From the NCBI RefSeq assembly GCF_000772955.1, contig NZ_JPVO01000051.1:62001-126000 (forward strand): a DNA stretch of 64,000 nucleotides. Reading direction: 5' to 3'. Below, one piece after another: positions 8,765 through 19,693 of the stretch. Source of the stretch: Ureibacillus sinduriensis BLB-1 = JCM 15800 (GTDB taxonomy: Bacteria > Bacillota > Bacilli > Bacillales_A > Planococcaceae). Below the pieces are notes generated by a model. That model had not been told where the DNA came from. It made no database searches and saw nothing but the letters and a program-made list of their open reading frames with translations. The stretch's first letter is position 1. Each line of letters starts with the position of its first letter. The position numbers were made by a program, and so were the translations under genes.

Positions 8765-9062
8765 AAAAAACGCCCCTATCTTTTCGCATGAAAAGACAGA
8801 GACGATCTTGATCGTGGTTCCACTCTGATTGAAAGCATTAGCAACCTTACCTAAATGCTTTCCACTCGAAAGTCCGATAACGGGGACGAATCGACTCGCC
8901 TACTAAATTTTCAGCTAAGTGCTCTAAGGTGCATTTCCATAAAACAGCGGCCTAGGTCACTTTCAGCCGGTGATGACCCTCTCTTTTGAAGCATGTTTTA
9001 TGTACTTCTCCTTATCAACGCTTTTTTCTAGTTTCGATTTCAAATAACTACGAATTAAAGTA
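8765..9062 (-). promoter_or_regulatory. T-box riboswitch (cysteine) upstream of cysS
   Basis: The T-box core is AGAGTGGAACCACG (8813-8826), followed by the terminator arm CGTCTCTGTCTTTTC / GAAAAGATAGGGGCG (8790-8804 with 8771-8785) and a T run. The specifier region reads GGAAATGCACC, giving TGC (Cys) at 8931-8933. Uncharged tRNA-Cys binding would stabilise the antiterminator. The specifier codon agrees with the downstream cysS gene. Confidence 0.92.
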
Positions 9063-9067
9063 ATTTC

Positions 9068-9095
9068 ATTTTACAATAGGTTCACTAAAAGTCAA
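9068..9095 (-). promoter_or_regulatory. Sigma-A promoter of the T-box/cysS unit
   Basis: TTGACT (9090-9095) and TAAAAT (9068-9073) are separated by 16 nt on the minus strand. They are placed just before the first paired segment of the T-box leader, so transcription would begin near 9061. Confidence 0.6.
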
Positions 9096-9108
9096 TTGAT
9101 TGGAATTG

Positions 9109-10569
9109 TTACTTTACGTATTTCTCAATACGGGCAATCGCTTTTTCTTTCCCGATTAAAGCGATGGCATCCGCTAATTCCGGTCCATGCGTTTGACCCG
9201 TTGTTACTACACGGATTGGCATGAACAAGTTTTTCCCTTTATGCCCAGTCTCTTTTTGTACTGCTTTGATTGCGGCTTTAATGGAAGGTGCATCAAAGCT
9301 ATCAAGCGCCTCAAGCTGCCCTTTGAATGAAGCCATCACTTCCGGAATTTGTTCACCAGCCAACACTTCTTCAGCCGCTTCATCATATTGGATTTCTTCA
9401 GTAAAGAACTGTCCTGATAGCTCAACAATTTCTGCACCAAAACTCATTTGATTATGATAAAGGCTTATTAAAGCTGTCGCCCACACTTTCTGCTCTTCAT
9501 TTAATTCCTCGGGAAGCAAGCCCGCCTTCTGTAGATGCGGCAAAGCTAATTCAACAACTTTTTCCAAAGGCAATTTTTTAATATATTGATTGTTCATCCA
9601 TGTTAGTTTATTTTTATCGAACATGGATGGTGACTTAGAAAGTCGTTTTTCATCAAAAATTTCGATGAATTGTTCTTTATCAAAGATTTCTTCCTCTCCT
9701 TCTGGAGACCAGCCTAGAAGGGCGAAGAAGTTAAACATAGCTTCCGGCAAATAACCAAGCTCTTTATATTGTGTAACGAATTGGATGATAGATTCATCGC
9801 GCTTCGATAATTTCTTATGGTCTTCGTTCACGATTAATGTCATATGGCCATATTGTGGGTATTCCCAATCAAAGGCATCAAAAATCATCATCTGTTTTGG
9901 TGTATTTGATAGATGCTCTTCCCCACGGAATACATGTGTAATATCCATGAAATGGTCATCCAATACAACAGCGTAATTATACGTTGGTATTCCGTTCGCT
10001 TTTACAAGTACCCAGTCACCGATATCTTTTGATTCAAAAGTAACTTCACCACGTACTAAGTCTGTGAAACGGTAAGTTGTGTTTTCAGGCACACGCATAC
10101 GGATCGTATGAGGAATACCCTGCGCTTCTTTTTCAGCGACTTCTTCTTTTGTTAAATGACGGCATTTCCCATCATAAGTAGGGGCTGCTACACCTTTTGC
10201 TCTTTGTGCTTCACGGGAAGCTTCCAATTCTTCTGAAGTACAGAAACATTTATAAGCAATTCCACGCTCCAATAAATCCTCGGCATGTTTTGTATAAACA
10301 TCTAAACGTTCCATTTGGCGATAAGGTGCATATGGCCCACCAATATCAATCGATTCATCAGGTGTAATTCCTAACCAGCGTAAGTTATCGAGCTGAGACG
10401 CTTCTCCGCCCTCTACATTACGTTCGATATCTGTATCCTCAATACGAACGATAAATTTACCGTTGTGATGTTTTGCATATAAGTAGTTAAATAACGCCGT
10501 ACGTGCGCCACCAATGTGTAAAAAACCAGTTGGACTCGGTGCATAACGAACGCGAACTTCCTTCGTCAT
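9109..10569 (-). CDS. gltX: Glutamyl-tRNA synthetase
   Basis: 486 residues, class I synthetase. The HIGH-type motif is [14 protein letters not shown], and the KMSKS-type motif is HKKLSKRDE. The cysteine-containing insert [19 protein letters not shown] is present. In Bacilli that lack GlnRS, GluRS is non-discriminating and charges both tRNA-Glu and tRNA-Gln, with GatCAB correcting the latter; that is family knowledge, not visible here. The start ATG at 10569 has AGGAGGCAATTATT upstream. A possible promoter lies at 10607-10636. Confidence 0.97.
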   Translation of the reverse strand: MTKEVRVRYAPSPTGFLHIGGARTALFNYLYAKHHNGKFIVRIEDTDIERNVEGGEASQLDNLRWLGITPDESIDIGGPYAPYRQMERLDVYTKHAEDLLERGIAYKCFCTSEELEASREAQRAKGVAAPTYDGKCRHLTKEEVAEKEAQGIPHTIRMRVPENTTYRFTDLVRGEVTFESKDIGDWVLVKANGIPTYNYAVVLDDHFMDITHVFRGEEHLSNTPKQMMIFDAFDWEYPQYGHMTLIVNEDHKKLSKRDESIIQFVTQYKELGYLPEAMFNFFALLGWSPEGEEEIFDKEQFIEIFDEKRLSKSPSMFDKNKLTWMNNQYIKKLPLEKVVELALPHLQKAGLLPEELNEEQKVWATALISLYHNQMSFGAEIVELSGQFFTEEIQYDEAAEEVLAGEQIPEVMASFKGQLEALDSFDAPSIKAAIKAVQKETGHKGKNLFMPIRVVTTGQTHGPELADAIALIGKEKAIARIEKYVK

Positions 10570-10606
10570 AATAATTGCCTCCTACTATAGTTCAATAAGT
10601 TTGTTA

Positions 10607-10636
10607 TATATATTGAGAAAACGGAAACTGCATCAA
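10607..10636 (-). promoter_or_regulatory. Possible gltX promoter
   Basis: Minus strand TTGATG (10631-10636) and TATATA (10607-10612) with 18-nt spacing, about 40-65 nt before the gltX start. Plausible but not strong. Confidence 0.35.
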
Positions 10637-10739
10637 TTCTCAAGTTAACTTTGTACATTTTAACACTCAAAGATGAGAATGAAAAGTTTGTCCGGAAAAG
10701 TGAGCGGACCAACCCGACCATATAGCTTTGTATCACTTG

Positions 10740-10832
10740 CACAAAGGTGTTATAGCAAGGTTTGGGCGAAAATGAGCTCTTTTTCCTTGAAGGCAACAGC
10801 GAAGTTGTCGAGACCTAACCGTCCTCGACACA
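10740..10832. repeat. Degenerate copy of an intergenic hairpin repeat
   Basis: Between gltX and ispF the plus strand carries segments, in the same order, that resemble the repeat at 47,600-47,715. AAAGGTG is near 10743, GCTCTTTTTCCTTGAAGGC is near 10776, and CGAAGTTG is near 10800. The last two blocks have the same spacing (25 nt) in both copies. An inverted repeat GTCGAG / CTCGAC (10807-10812 and 10824-10829) sits at its end. No protein-coding gene is credible in 10570-10915. Confidence 0.45.
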
Positions 10833-10915
10833 CATTAAAACCAATAATGGCATACCTTTAACTCCGGATTCATTCTACTCTTAAGTATCGTTCATTACTC
10901 TCTTTTGCAAAATAT

Positions 10916-11392
10916 TTATTTCTTGATGAGTAGAATCGTTGCCATAGCGGCAATTCCTTCTTCACGGCCCGTGAAACCCAATTTTTCGGTTGTCGTTGCT
11001 TTTACATTTACTTGAGATGGGTCAGCTTTCAGGAGCTCTGCAATTCGATTGCGCATCGGTTCAATATACGGGGCCATTTTGGGGCGCTGCGCCATAATCG
11101 TGCAGTCCACATTGCCTAGCTTGTAGCCCTTATCCTCGACAATTTCCCAGATATACTCCAGCAGTTTTGCACTATCGGCATCCTTAAATGCGGGATCTGT
11201 ATCCGGGAAATGATGACCGATATCCCCCTCACCAATCGCTCCCAATGCCGCATCTGTTACCGTATGCAACAACACATCTGCATCGGAATGTCCTAAAAGC
11301 CCTTTATCATGAGGGATTTCAATCCCCCCAATTATTAATGGGCGCCCCTCTGCGAATGCGTGTACATCAAAACCTTGTCCTACTCGAAACAT
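10916..11392 (-). CDS. ispF: 2-C-methyl-D-erythritol 2,4-cyclodiphosphate synthase
   Basis: 158 residues, full length. Metal-binding residues lie in GQGFDVHAF (Asp-x-His near residues 9-11) and in [18 protein letters not shown]; the C-terminal [17 protein letters not shown] is conserved. It catalyses the fifth step of the MEP isoprenoid pathway, forming the cyclic diphosphate. The gene follows ispD by 10 nt and carries AGGAGTATT upstream of the ATG. Confidence 0.97.
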   Translation of the reverse strand: MFRVGQGFDVHAFAEGRPLIIGGIEIPHDKGLLGHSDADVLLHTVTDAALGAIGEGDIGHHFPDTDPAFKDADSAKLLEYIWEIVEDKGYKLGNVDCTIMAQRPKMAPYIEPMRNRIAELLKADPSQVNVKATTTEKLGFTGREEGIAAMATILLIKK

Positions 11393-11402
11393 AATACTCC
11401 TC

Positions 11403-12101
11403 CTAGTTGTTGCGTTGCTTTAATATCGCTTCACCAAATATTAAATCTTCGGCTGTTGTCATTTTTACATTTTCATAGGTACTTTCAACAATGTGTACTT
11501 GATGTCCCAAGCGTTCAACAAGCATTGCCTCATCCGTCCCCAAAAAGCCTTGTTTTTCTGCCACGTCTTCTGCATGCCGCAATAAATCGAAACGGAAGGC
11601 TTGTGGTGTCTGAATCATCCACAAGCTCTCCCGATCAACTGTTTCCATGATGATACCATCCCGCACTTTTTTCATTGTGTCCTTTGCTTTAACGCCGGCG
11701 ATAACCGCTCCCTTTTCTTGGGCAACCTCCACCAAACGCGCAATGATTGGCTTTGTTATAAATGGTCTCGCTGCATCATGCACTAACACAATTTCTACTT
11801 GCTGCATTGCTTTAATACATGAATGGACCGAATGCTGCCGTTCTTTCCCGCCATTCGGAAGACCTTTCACTTTCGTGATGCGATAGCGTTCCAGCAAGGC
11901 TTGAATATACGCACGCTCTTCCGGCTTAACAGCAAGCCAAATACCCGTACAAGCATCATCGCTTTCAAACACTTCTAATGTATGGATTAAAATCGGCTTA
12001 TTATTAAGCTGTAAAAATAATTTATTTTGCCCCGCACCCATCCGTTTTCCGCTTCCCGCTGCCGGGAGCACTACTTCATATTGCACAAATTCACTTCCCA
12101 C
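11403..12101 (-). CDS. ispD: 2-C-methyl-D-erythritol 4-phosphate cytidylyltransferase
   Basis: 232 residues. The nucleotide-binding motif [20 protein letters not shown] lies at the N terminus, and [10 protein letters not shown] and [10 protein letters not shown] are conserved family segments. It transfers CMP to MEP, the third step of the MEP pathway. Upstream is yacL (67 nt), downstream ispF. The first residues MGSEFVQYE precede the usual start by a few positions; ATG at 12101 or an internal [11 protein letters not shown] start remain possible. Confidence 0.95.
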   Translation of the reverse strand: MGSEFVQYEVVLPAAGSGKRMGAGQNKLFLQLNNKPILIHTLEVFESDDACTGIWLAVKPEERAYIQALLERYRITKVKGLPNGGKERQHSVHSCIKAMQQVEIVLVHDAARPFITKPIIARLVEVAQEKGAVIAGVKAKDTMKKVRDGIIMETVDRESLWMIQTPQAFRFDLLRHAEDVAEKQGFLGTDEAMLVERLGHQVHIVESTYENVKMTTAEDLIFGEAILKQRNN

Positions 12102-12167
12102 TCTTTTAAAAACCGCGTTTTATCGATATTTTTAGCAACGGACATGTACCGTTGTTTTTACGTCTCT

Positions 12168-13259
12168 TTAAGCTACTTGTTCATCTTTTGGTCTGGCAAA
12201 TATCATCCGTCCCGCCGATGTTTGCAGAACACTCGTCACCGTCACGGTAATCGCTTGACCGATATAGCTTCTTCCACCTTCCACAACAATCATCGTTCCG
12301 TCATCCAAATAGGCAACGCCTTGATTTTGTTCTTTTCCATCCTTAATAACAACCACCTGCATATCTTCTCCTGGGATGACAACAGGCTTCACGGCATTCG
12401 CCAGATCATTGATATTTAGTACTTGAACATGATGCAGATCACAAACCTTATTCAAATTAAAATCATTTGTTAAAATTTGGGCACCGATTTTCTTTGCAAG
12501 CCGCACTAACTTTAAATCTACTTCCTGCACATCCTCAAAATCTTCTTCCGATATTTGCACAGTCGTGACACGCTCGTCTTGTAGTTTTTTCAACATATCC
12601 AACCCTCTTCGACCACGGGTGCGTTTCAGTGTATCCGATGAATCGGCAATATGCTGCAATTCCGTCAGAACAAATTGTGGAACAATAAGAATTCCTTCAA
12701 TAAACCCCGTCGAGGAGATGTCGGCTATTCGCCCATCAATAATAACGCTCGTATCCAACAATTTAAATACTTGCTTTTCTTCTGTTTGGATCAGAGAATC
12801 AACCGACTTCTTCTTTTGCCCTGGATTGGATTTCGTAAATATTTGGCCGAGTTCCTCACGTTTTGTAAACCCAACACGGAATCCTAAATAACCTAGTAAA
12901 ATAGATAGTATGATTGGTAAAAACTCCGTGATGACTGGTATTTGGATTCTCTCAATCGCAAAACCAATCAGGAAAGCAACCGTTAACCCTACAATTAACC
13001 CAAGGGACCCAAATAAAAGGTCTGCAGCCGGTATTTTAAATAAAATCCCTTCCATCCAAACAACCAGCTTTACAAAATAATCCGATAAAGCAAAAGATAA
13101 AACGAATAACAAAATTGCACCCAATGCTACCGATACATATGGATTGTTAAGCCAGGGATTAGATGATAAATTAATAAACTCGTATAATGGCGGTAAGAAA
13201 ACAAAACCTAACGCTCCTCCGATAAATAAGAAAGCAATTTGTATTACTCTTTTCAACAT
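12168..13259 (-). CDS. yacL: YacL-type membrane protein with PIN and TRAM domains
   Basis: 363 residues from ATG 13259 (MLKRVIQIAFLF); the GTG at 13268 lies inside the ribosome-binding site AAGGAGGTGG. Four hydrophobic spans occupy about residues 5-130. A PIN nuclease domain follows (LLDTSVIIDGRIADI; VLTELQHIADSSD; GRRGLDMLKKLQDE; ILTNDFNLNKV), then a TRAM-like domain (GVAYLDDGTMIVVEGGRSYIG). YacL-type proteins are proposed RNases; the substrate is unknown. It normally follows disA; here it follows radA directly. Confidence 0.92.
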   Translation of the reverse strand: MLKRVIQIAFLFIGGALGFVFLPPLYEFINLSSNPWLNNPYVSVALGAILLFVLSFALSDYFVKLVVWMEGILFKIPAADLLFGSLGLIVGLTVAFLIGFAIERIQIPVITEFLPIILSILLGYLGFRVGFTKREELGQIFTKSNPGQKKKSVDSLIQTEEKQVFKLLDTSVIIDGRIADISSTGFIEGILIVPQFVLTELQHIADSSDTLKRTRGRRGLDMLKKLQDERVTTVQISEEDFEDVQEVDLKLVRLAKKIGAQILTNDFNLNKVCDLHHVQVLNINDLANAVKPVVIPGEDMQVVVIKDGKEQNQGVAYLDDGTMIVVEGGRSYIGQAITVTVTSVLQTSAGRMIFARPKDEQVA

Positions 13260-13404
13260 AAGTCCCACCTCCTTTTCTTATTATCAATTATACATAGTTC
13301 ACCTGCTATTTTCGCTAAAAACACTTCACTATTTTTAAAATATTGGAAAATAATTGTTTGGTGTATATGATAAGATATGTTCTATTTCTACCCAAAATTA
13401 AAAG

Positions 13405-13441
13405 GAAAAATGCCCATACACCAAAATTGATTGTATAGGCA
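13405..13441 (-). terminator. Intrinsic terminator after radA
   Basis: TGCCTATACA / TGTATGGGCA on the minus strand (13432-13441 with 13411-13420) with an AT-rich loop, followed by TTTTTCC and more T. It lies between radA and yacL, where disA would be expected. Confidence 0.8.
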
Positions 13442-13475
13442 TGTATTTTGCATATTGTTTAGGCAATATCCCTCA

Positions 13476-14852
13476 CTATAAATCGTTAAAACAGGCTCTT
13501 AAAGCTTCATTTATAGATTCGATGCCAACTACTTGAATATCGCTCGGATAGTCCCAGCCCCCTTGGTTCGAAGCAGGAATAAACGCACGTTTAAATCCCA
13601 GTCTTGCCGCCTCCTGCACTCGTTGCTCAATCCTGGAGACACGGCGTACTTCCCCTGTTAAACCGACCTCTCCAATAAAGCAATCCGTCGATTTGACCGC
13701 CTGATCTTTAAAACTGGAGACAATGGAGGTTAGCACAGCTAGATCAATAGCTGGTTCATCAAGCTTTACACCACCGGCCACTTTAATGTAGGCATCCTGG
13801 GCTTGCAGCAACAGTCCCATTCGTTTTTCCAAGACAGCCATCAACAGCTGGACACGATTTTGATCCACTCCCGTAGACATGCGTTTCGGATAATTAAAGC
13901 TCGTTGGCGTCACAAGCGACTGGATTTCAACCAGTATCGGTCTTGTCCCTTCCATGGAAGCCACAATGGTCGAACCTGCTGCATCGTAGGAACGTTCCTC
14001 TAAAAACAGTTCCGAAGGATTGGATACTTCCTTCAATCCCGCCTGAACCATCTCAAAAATGGCAATTTCATTTGTTGACCCAAAACGATTTTTTACACTT
14101 CGTAAAATACGGTACGTATGATGTCGTTCCCCTTCAAAATACAAAACGGTATCCACCATATGTTCCAACAATCTAGGTCCGGCGATTTGCCCTTCTTTTG
14201 TCACATGACCGACCAAGAATATGGCGATTCCTTTTGTTTTAGCGATACGCATCAGCTCTGCAGTACATTCGCGAACTTGAGAAACACTGCCGGGCGCACT
14301 AGTCACTTCCGGGTGGTGGATTGTTTGTATGGAGTCGATAATAACAAACTTCGGCCCGACTTCTTCGATTGTTTGGTTAATCAATTCCAGGTTAGTTTCG
14401 GAGTATATATAGAGCTCTGGCGATTGCACTCCCAACCTGGATGCACGAAGCTTTGTTTGACGCATTGATTCTTCACCGGATATGTACAAAACACGTTGAC
14501 CTTTATTTGATAAAAGAGCCGATACTTGCATTAATAAAGTTGATTTGCCGATGCCGGGATCTCCCCCTATCAAAACGAGTGAACCCGGAACGATCCCTCC
14601 TCCCAGAACTCGATTCAGCTCCTCCATCTCAGTTGGAATGCGTGGTTCATCCGTAGTTTCGATATTTACAATCGGCATCGCCTTTTGGGAAGTGGTATTT
14701 GAATGCTGGAAAGCACCACGTGGCCCCTTTGTAACGACTTCCACTTCCTCCACCATACTATTCCACGCGCCGCAGCCAGGGCAGCGGCCCATCCATTTTG
14801 GAGATTCATAGCCACATGAATTGCAACAAAACTTTGATTTTTTTTTCGCCAT
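13476..14852 (-). CDS. radA: DNA repair protein RadA/Sms
   Basis: 458 residues. An N-terminal zinc ribbon (CCNSCGY and CPGCGAW) is followed by a RecA-like ATPase with Walker [11 protein letters not shown] and the RadA-specific KNRFGSTNE motif. The C-terminal Lon-like domain holds [11 protein letters not shown] and [12 protein letters not shown]. RadA is a hexameric helicase that extends recombination intermediates by branch migration. The start ATG at 14852 has AAGGAGGGTCAAG upstream. The gene follows clpC, as usual, but disA does not follow it. Confidence 0.96.
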   Translation of the reverse strand: MAKKKSKFCCNSCGYESPKWMGRCPGCGAWNSMVEEVEVVTKGPRGAFQHSNTTSQKAMPIVNIETTDEPRIPTEMEELNRVLGGGIVPGSLVLIGGDPGIGKSTLLMQVSALLSNKGQRVLYISGEESMRQTKLRASRLGVQSPELYIYSETNLELINQTIEEVGPKFVIIDSIQTIHHPEVTSAPGSVSQVRECTAELMRIAKTKGIAIFLVGHVTKEGQIAGPRLLEHMVDTVLYFEGERHHTYRILRSVKNRFGSTNEIAIFEMVQAGLKEVSNPSELFLEERSYDAAGSTIVASMEGTRPILVEIQSLVTPTSFNYPKRMSTGVDQNRVQLLMAVLEKRMGLLLQAQDAYIKVAGGVKLDEPAIDLAVLTSIVSSFKDQAVKSTDCFIGEVGLTGEVRRVSRIEQRVQEAARLGFKRAFIPASNQGGWDYPSDIQVVGIESINEALRACFNDL

Positions 14853-14975
14853 CTTGACCCTCCTTTGAAATAATTCTTTAGTTAATTGTACATGACAACT
14901 TTGTATCCTCCTAATATATAAGCAGCGATCGAGTCATTTTAAAAAAGCAAAGCAAATCTCTACTATCCACACTAT

Positions 14976-15011
14976 AAAGAAAAGCGGTTGACCGTTTCAT
15001 CGGTCAACCGC
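14976..15011 (-). terminator. Intrinsic terminator after clpC
   Basis: Perfect 11-bp stem GCGGTTGACCG / CGGTCAACCGC (15001-15011 with 14984-14994) followed by TTTTCTTT on the minus strand. It closes the ctsR-mcsA-mcsB-clpC operon. Confidence 0.92.
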
Positions 15012-15023
15012 TCTGAATTCAAA

Positions 15024-17471
15024 TTATTTAGTTAGCACAGCACTTTTCGGCAGCACGATAAATTCATTATCAGCATAATCAATTACGACGCTTTGGCCTG
15101 TGCTGATTGTACCTTTCAACACTTCCTCAGATAGACGGTCTTCAACATGTTTTTGCAGCGCGCGGCGTAATGGGCGTGCACCATATTGTGGATCGTATCC
15201 TTCTTCCGCAATTTTCTCAAGCGCAGCTTCTGTTAGCTCCAGCTCGATATTTTGCTCTCTTAGGCGGTTAGTAAGAGATTTGGCCATCAATGCGATGATT
15301 TGTTTTAATTCATCTTTTTCCAGAGAGTGGAACACAATCATTTCATCGATACGGTTTAAGAACTCCGGACGGAATGCTTTTTTCAACTCTTCAAGCATTG
15401 TACCTTTCATATCTTTGTATTTCGTTGATGCCCCATTAGCGGCCACACCAAAGCCGAGTGACTTTTGATATTTAAGTGCATCGGCACCGACGTTGGATGT
15501 CATAATGACTACTGTATTACGGAAATCCACAGTACGGCCTTTGGAATCTGTTAAACGACCATCATCCAAAACTTGAAGTAGAATATTGAACACATCCGGA
15601 TGTGCCTTTTCTATTTCATCAAGCAATACAACAGAATAAGGTTTTCGGCGAACTTTTTCCGTTAACTGGCCACCTTCGTCAAACCCTACATAACCTGGAG
15701 GTGAACCAACTAAACGGGAAGTTGAATGTTTTTCCATGTACTCGGACATATCAATTCGAATCATGGCGTCCTCGTCACCAAACATTACCTCAGCAAGCGC
15801 ACGAGCAAGTTCCGTTTTCCCTACCCCTGTTGGTCCAAGGAAGATGAATGAACCGATCGGGCGTTTCGGATCTTTAAGCCCTGCACGAGCACGGCGGATT
15901 GCACGGGAGATTGCTTCCACAGCTTCGCCTTGGCCAACGACGCGTTTGTGTAATTCTTCTTCAAGGTTAAGAAGTTTTGCCGACTCTTCTTGGGCAATTT
16001 TTGAAACAGGAATCCCAGTCCACATCGAGACCACTATTGCGATGTCTTCTACAGTAACTTGAGACTCTTCTTTACCTTGTTTCTCTTTCCACGTTTTCTT
16101 TGTTGACTCTAATTCATCTTTAATTTTTTGCTCCGTATCTCTTAAAGCAGCAGCTTTTTCAAACTCTTGGCTAGATACAGCTGCATTTTTTTCAGAGCGA
16201 ACACCTTCCAATTTATCTTCTAAAGCCTTTAAATTTGGTGGGACCGTGAATGAACGTAAGCGTACTTTTGAGCCGGCCTCATCAATCAGGTCAATCGCTT
16301 TATCCGGCAAGAAGCGATCTGAAATGTAACGATCGGATAATTTTGCTGCCGCCTCAACCGCTTCATCTGTAATTTTCACACGGTGATGCGCTTCATATCG
16401 ATCACGTAAGCCTTTAATGATTTGGATTGTTTCATCCACAGATGGTTCATCTACTTGGATTGGCTGGAAACGTCGCTCCAGGGCAGCATCTTTTTCGATA
16501 TATTTTCGGTACTCATCCAATGTTGTTGCACCGATACATTGTAGTTCACCCCGTGCCAAAGAAGGTTTTAGAATGTTGGAAGCATCGATTGCCCCTTCAG
16601 CACCACCGGCACCAATCAATGTGTGCAGCTCGTCAATAAATAGAATCACGTTCCCTGCTTGACGAATTTCATCCATCACTTTTTTCAAGCGGTCTTCAAA
16701 CTCACCACGATATTTCGTTCCAGCTACAACCGTACCCATATCCAATGTCATCACTCGTTTATCACGAAGCGTTTCAGGCACTTCATTGTTTACGATTTGC
16801 TGCGCCAGTCCTTCTGCTATTGCCGTTTTTCCGACCCCAGGTTCACCAATTAGGACAGGGTTGTTTTTTGTACGGCGTGAAAGTACTTCGATTACACGAG
16901 TAATTTCTTTACTGCGTCCAATTACAGGATCCAATGAACCTTCACGGGCAATCGCTGTTAAGTCTCGAGCCAACCCGTCCAATGTCGGTGTGTTCACTGA
17001 TTGTGTAGGGTTACTCGCATTTTGGGCTGCATCATTGTTCCCAAGCAATAAAAGCACTTGTTGACGCGCTTTGTTTAGGCTCACCCCAGCATTAGCCAGC
17101 ACTCGAGCCGCAACTCCTTCTCCTTCACGAATCAAAGCAAGCAAGATATGCTCTGTCCCGATATAAGCGTGGCCTAGTTTTCTGGACTCGTCTACCGATA
17201 GTTCAATCACTTTTTTCGCTCTCGGCGTATAATGAACAATCGGGCCAACATCCTTTGCCCCTTTTCCAACAAGTTCTTCGATTCCTGATTCAATAATTTG
17301 CGGGCTTACATCAATTGCTTCCAATGCTTTGGCTGCAATCCCCCCACCTTCACGAATAAGGCCAAGTAAAATATGTTCAGTTCCAATGGACTCGTGTTTC
17401 CAGCGAATAGCTTCTTCTTGTGCTAATTGCAGTACTTTTTGTGCACGTTGAGTAAAACGGTTAAACATCAT
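15024..17471 (-). CDS. clpC: ATP-dependent Clp protease ATPase subunit ClpC
   Basis: 815 residues, the family's normal size. The double Clp-N domain (residues about 1-150) carries two [18 protein letters not shown] repeats. Two AAA+ modules follow, with Walker A motifs GEPGVGKT and GPTGVGKT. Between them is a UVR/middle domain ([19 protein letters not shown]), the McsA/MecA-docking part specific to ClpC. It unfolds substrates for ClpP, including proteins with phosphoarginine marks made by McsB. The start overlaps the mcsB end by 11 nt. Confidence 0.98.
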   Translation of the reverse strand: MMFNRFTQRAQKVLQLAQEEAIRWKHESIGTEHILLGLIREGGGIAAKALEAIDVSPQIIESGIEELVGKGAKDVGPIVHYTPRAKKVIELSVDESRKLGHAYIGTEHILLALIREGEGVAARVLANAGVSLNKARQQVLLLLGNNDAAQNASNPTQSVNTPTLDGLARDLTAIAREGSLDPVIGRSKEITRVIEVLSRRTKNNPVLIGEPGVGKTAIAEGLAQQIVNNEVPETLRDKRVMTLDMGTVVAGTKYRGEFEDRLKKVMDEIRQAGNVILFIDELHTLIGAGGAEGAIDASNILKPSLARGELQCIGATTLDEYRKYIEKDAALERRFQPIQVDEPSVDETIQIIKGLRDRYEAHHRVKITDEAVEAAAKLSDRYISDRFLPDKAIDLIDEAGSKVRLRSFTVPPNLKALEDKLEGVRSEKNAAVSSQEFEKAAALRDTEQKIKDELESTKKTWKEKQGKEESQVTVEDIAIVVSMWTGIPVSKIAQEESAKLLNLEEELHKRVVGQGEAVEAISRAIRRARAGLKDPKRPIGSFIFLGPTGVGKTELARALAEVMFGDEDAMIRIDMSEYMEKHSTSRLVGSPPGYVGFDEGGQLTEKVRRKPYSVVLLDEIEKAHPDVFNILLQVLDDGRLTDSKGRTVDFRNTVVIMTSNVGADALKYQKSLGFGVAANGASTKYKDMKGTMLEELKKAFRPEFLNRIDEMIVFHSLEKDELKQIIALMAKSLTNRLREQNIELELTEAALEKIAEEGYDPQYGARPLRRALQKHVEDRLSEEVLKGTISTGQSVVIDYADNEFIVLPKSAVLTK

Positions 17472-18561
17472 ATCTTTCCTCTCCTTTTTCCTTTATCATT
17501 TGATTATTTAAATTCAGCTTCTCACGCAGCAGTTTCGCTCTATACATATCCCGTTCGCCCGCTTGAAGAGTTGTACCTGCATATTGTTGTACAAAACCTT
17601 GTTGTATAAGGATCATGCATTCATTCAATACATTTAAATGCACTTCTTTAATGATGCCCATATCCACTCCGAGGCGAACGTTTGATAAACAAGCAGCAGC
17701 TTCTTCGCTCGTCATGATCCGTGCATACTTAAGGTTTCCTAACGAACGATTAAAGCGGTCTTCTAATATTATTCGAGAATTTTTCAATAATGCCTCCCGA
17801 GCCCCGCGTTCATTTTTAATAATTTGTAATGCGACCTCTTGCAAGTCCTTTAAGATTTCCTCTTCCGACTTCCCTAAAGTTATTTGATTGGATATTTGGT
17901 ATATATTCCCCAGATTTTCACTGCCTTCTCCGTATATACCCCTAACAACCATTCCTAATCGTGCAAGCATCTGGGTAACCACTTTTATTTGCTTCGACAT
18001 GGTTAAAGCCGGCAAATGCATCATGACCGATGCCCTGAGTCCTGTTCCAACATTCGTTGGGCAGCTTGTTAAGTAACCAAATGATTCATTAAATGCATAG
18101 GGCAAATGTTCTTCCAACTTACTATCAAGTTTAGAGGCATCCGCATAGGTTTCTGCAAGCTGCAGCCCTGGTGCCAAGCATTGAATCCGTAAGTGGTCTT
18201 CTTCGTTAACCATAATGCTTATTGTTTCATCATTTGATAGATGGACGGAAGCGGACTTTTCCTTTTTGGCTAGAAGCGGACTAATCAGATGTTTTTCAAC
18301 CAGGACTTGCCGTTGCAAGGCAGGCATTTCCTTAACGGTAAAATGTGAAAATCGATGTTCATCATTCTGGATTGACTGTAACGCTTCTTTAATCATTACA
18401 TCAATCTGATGTGCCTCATTTTCTGTAAAACTTAGAGGGAAACGATATCCATCTAGATTTCTTGCCAATCGAATGCGTGTGCTTAATACGATATCTGCAT
18501 CAAGTCCTTTTACATCCATCCAACCTGGTGCCTCACCTTTTAAAAAATGTTCTAAATTCAT
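17461..18561 (-). CDS. mcsB: Protein-arginine kinase McsB
   Basis: 366 residues, phosphagen-kinase fold. The nucleotide-binding arginines are seen in [18 protein letters not shown] and in [19 protein letters not shown]; the catalytic cysteine lies in [19 protein letters not shown]. It phosphorylates arginines on CtsR and misfolded proteins, tagging them for ClpCP. It starts inside the mcsA stop (4-nt overlap) and overlaps clpC, so the four-gene unit is translationally coupled. Confidence 0.97.
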   Translation of the reverse strand: MNLEHFLKGEAPGWMDVKGLDADIVLSTRIRLARNLDGYRFPLSFTENEAHQIDVMIKEALQSIQNDEHRFSHFTVKEMPALQRQVLVEKHLISPLLAKKEKSASVHLSNDETISIMVNEEDHLRIQCLAPGLQLAETYADASKLDSKLEEHLPYAFNESFGYLTSCPTNVGTGLRASVMMHLPALTMSKQIKVVTQMLARLGMVVRGIYGEGSENLGNIYQISNQITLGKSEEEILKDLQEVALQIIKNERGAREALLKNSRIILEDRFNRSLGNLKYARIMTSEEAAACLSNVRLGVDMGIIKEVHLNVLNECMILIQQGFVQQYAGTTLQAGERDMYRAKLLREKLNLNNQMIKEKGEERYDV

Positions 18562-19112
18562 GGTGCATCCACACCCCCACGTTCCAACTTTCTCTCCAGC
18601 TCCCTAATCTCATCACGCAATTCGGCGGCATCTTCAAAACGCTCCTCATGAATGGCAAGTTGCAACTGTTCACGGGTGGAATCGATTTGCTTTTTGATCC
18701 ACTCGTTGTGATGATTCGGTTTGCCGGGGGCCTTCCCACTATGTGTTGTCCCCGCCTGTATTTTTGATAGAACTAACGGAAGTTGTTTTCCAAAGGTTTC
18801 ATAACATTGTGGACAACCAAGCTTTCCTTCATTCAAAAATTTACGGAACGTAAATCCACAAGTCGGGCATTGATCACTTTTCTTAGGTGTTGATGGCGCC
18901 TTTTCCTGTGCTCCGCTATTCCACACCGGCAATCCAAATAAGTTAGAAACAAGTTGATGAATCGGAATTTGTTCTTCCTTGTGAAAATCTAAATTAAAAG
19001 GATGAAAACTTTGTGCACATACTTCACAATAATGTTTTTCACTTTTTTGGCCATTTACTACTTGTGTAACTGTTACTGTTGCAAGCCGCTCTTTACAGTG
19101 TTCACAATTCAT
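18558..19112 (-). CDS. mcsA: McsA, zinc-binding activator of McsB
   Basis: 184 residues. Four CxxC pairs are visible: CEHCKE near the N terminus, CEVCAQS, CPTCGF and CPQCYE, arranged as two treble zinc sites. The C-terminal UVR motif (RFEDAAELRDEIRELERKLE) mediates partner binding. McsA is needed for full McsB kinase activity and responds to metal and thiol stress. Second gene of the ctsR operon. Confidence 0.96.
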   Translation of the reverse strand: MNCEHCKERLATVTVTQVVNGQKSEKHYCEVCAQSFHPFNLDFHKEEQIPIHQLVSNLFGLPVWNSGAQEKAPSTPKKSDQCPTCGFTFRKFLNEGKLGCPQCYETFGKQLPLVLSKIQAGTTHSGKAPGKPNHHNEWIKKQIDSTREQLQLAIHEERFEDAAELRDEIRELERKLERGGVDAP

Positions 19113-19179
19113 GACCTCACCCCTTTTTTGAAATGTTATTAGAGAAATTTATAACGAGTTTTAAAGGTTCACTCTTCAT

Positions 19180-19644
19180 TTATTTATCATACTTTAATGT
19201 GGTCAACATCGATTTTAGTATATAGGCCCTTAACTCATCCCTGATCGGTAATTGCAATCGAAGTGTGGACCTATCGATTGCAGCAAGCATTAGTTTCGCT
19301 TCACGTTTTGAAATAACTTGTTCATCGATTAAACGATAAATAATATCTTCTGCCATTGCCTGTGTCGCACCATGATGGATTTGGCTTATCATATCCTCCA
19401 GCAAATCCATTTTGGAGTGGGCTTTAACACGAAGGATTCGAATATAGCCTCCGCCTCCTCGTTTACTTTCAACAAGATAACCTCTTTCAACAGTAAATCT
19501 TGTATTGATCACATAATTGATTTGGGAAGGCACACATTGGAACTTATCTGCCAACTCGCTTCGTTTAATCTCGATATGATCTTGACCACCTAATTCGATA
19601 ACTTGTTTCAAATAACCTTCAATGATGTCAGATATATTTCTCAT
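19180..19644 (-). CDS. ctsR: Class III stress repressor CtsR
   Basis: 154 residues. The winged helix-turn-helix at the N terminus includes RSELADKFQCVPSQINYVINTRF and the wing ESKRGGGGYIRI, where the glycine-rich tip senses heat. The C-terminal four-helix domain ends with LRAYILKSMLTTLKYDK. It represses clp genes by binding heptad repeats. A perfect operator lies on its own promoter 31-47 nt upstream, giving autoregulation. Confidence 0.97.
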   Translation of the reverse strand: MRNISDIIEGYLKQVIELGGQDHIEIKRSELADKFQCVPSQINYVINTRFTVERGYLVESKRGGGGYIRILRVKAHSKMDLLEDMISQIHHGATQAMAEDIIYRLIDEQVISKREAKLMLAAIDRSTLRLQLPIRDELRAYILKSMLTTLKYDK

Positions 19645-19674
19645 TTTTATTCCTCACCCCAATCGCTTACTGAC

Positions 19675-19691
19675 TTTGACTATCTTTGACT
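19675..19691 (-). promoter_or_regulatory. CtsR operator
   Basis: Minus strand AGTCAAAGATAGTCAAA matches the CtsR consensus RGTCAAANANRGTCAAA at every defined position. A third partial heptad (GTCAG) follows. It sits immediately downstream of the -10 box of the ctsR promoter, so binding would block initiation. Confidence 0.93.
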
Positions 19692-19693
19692 AT

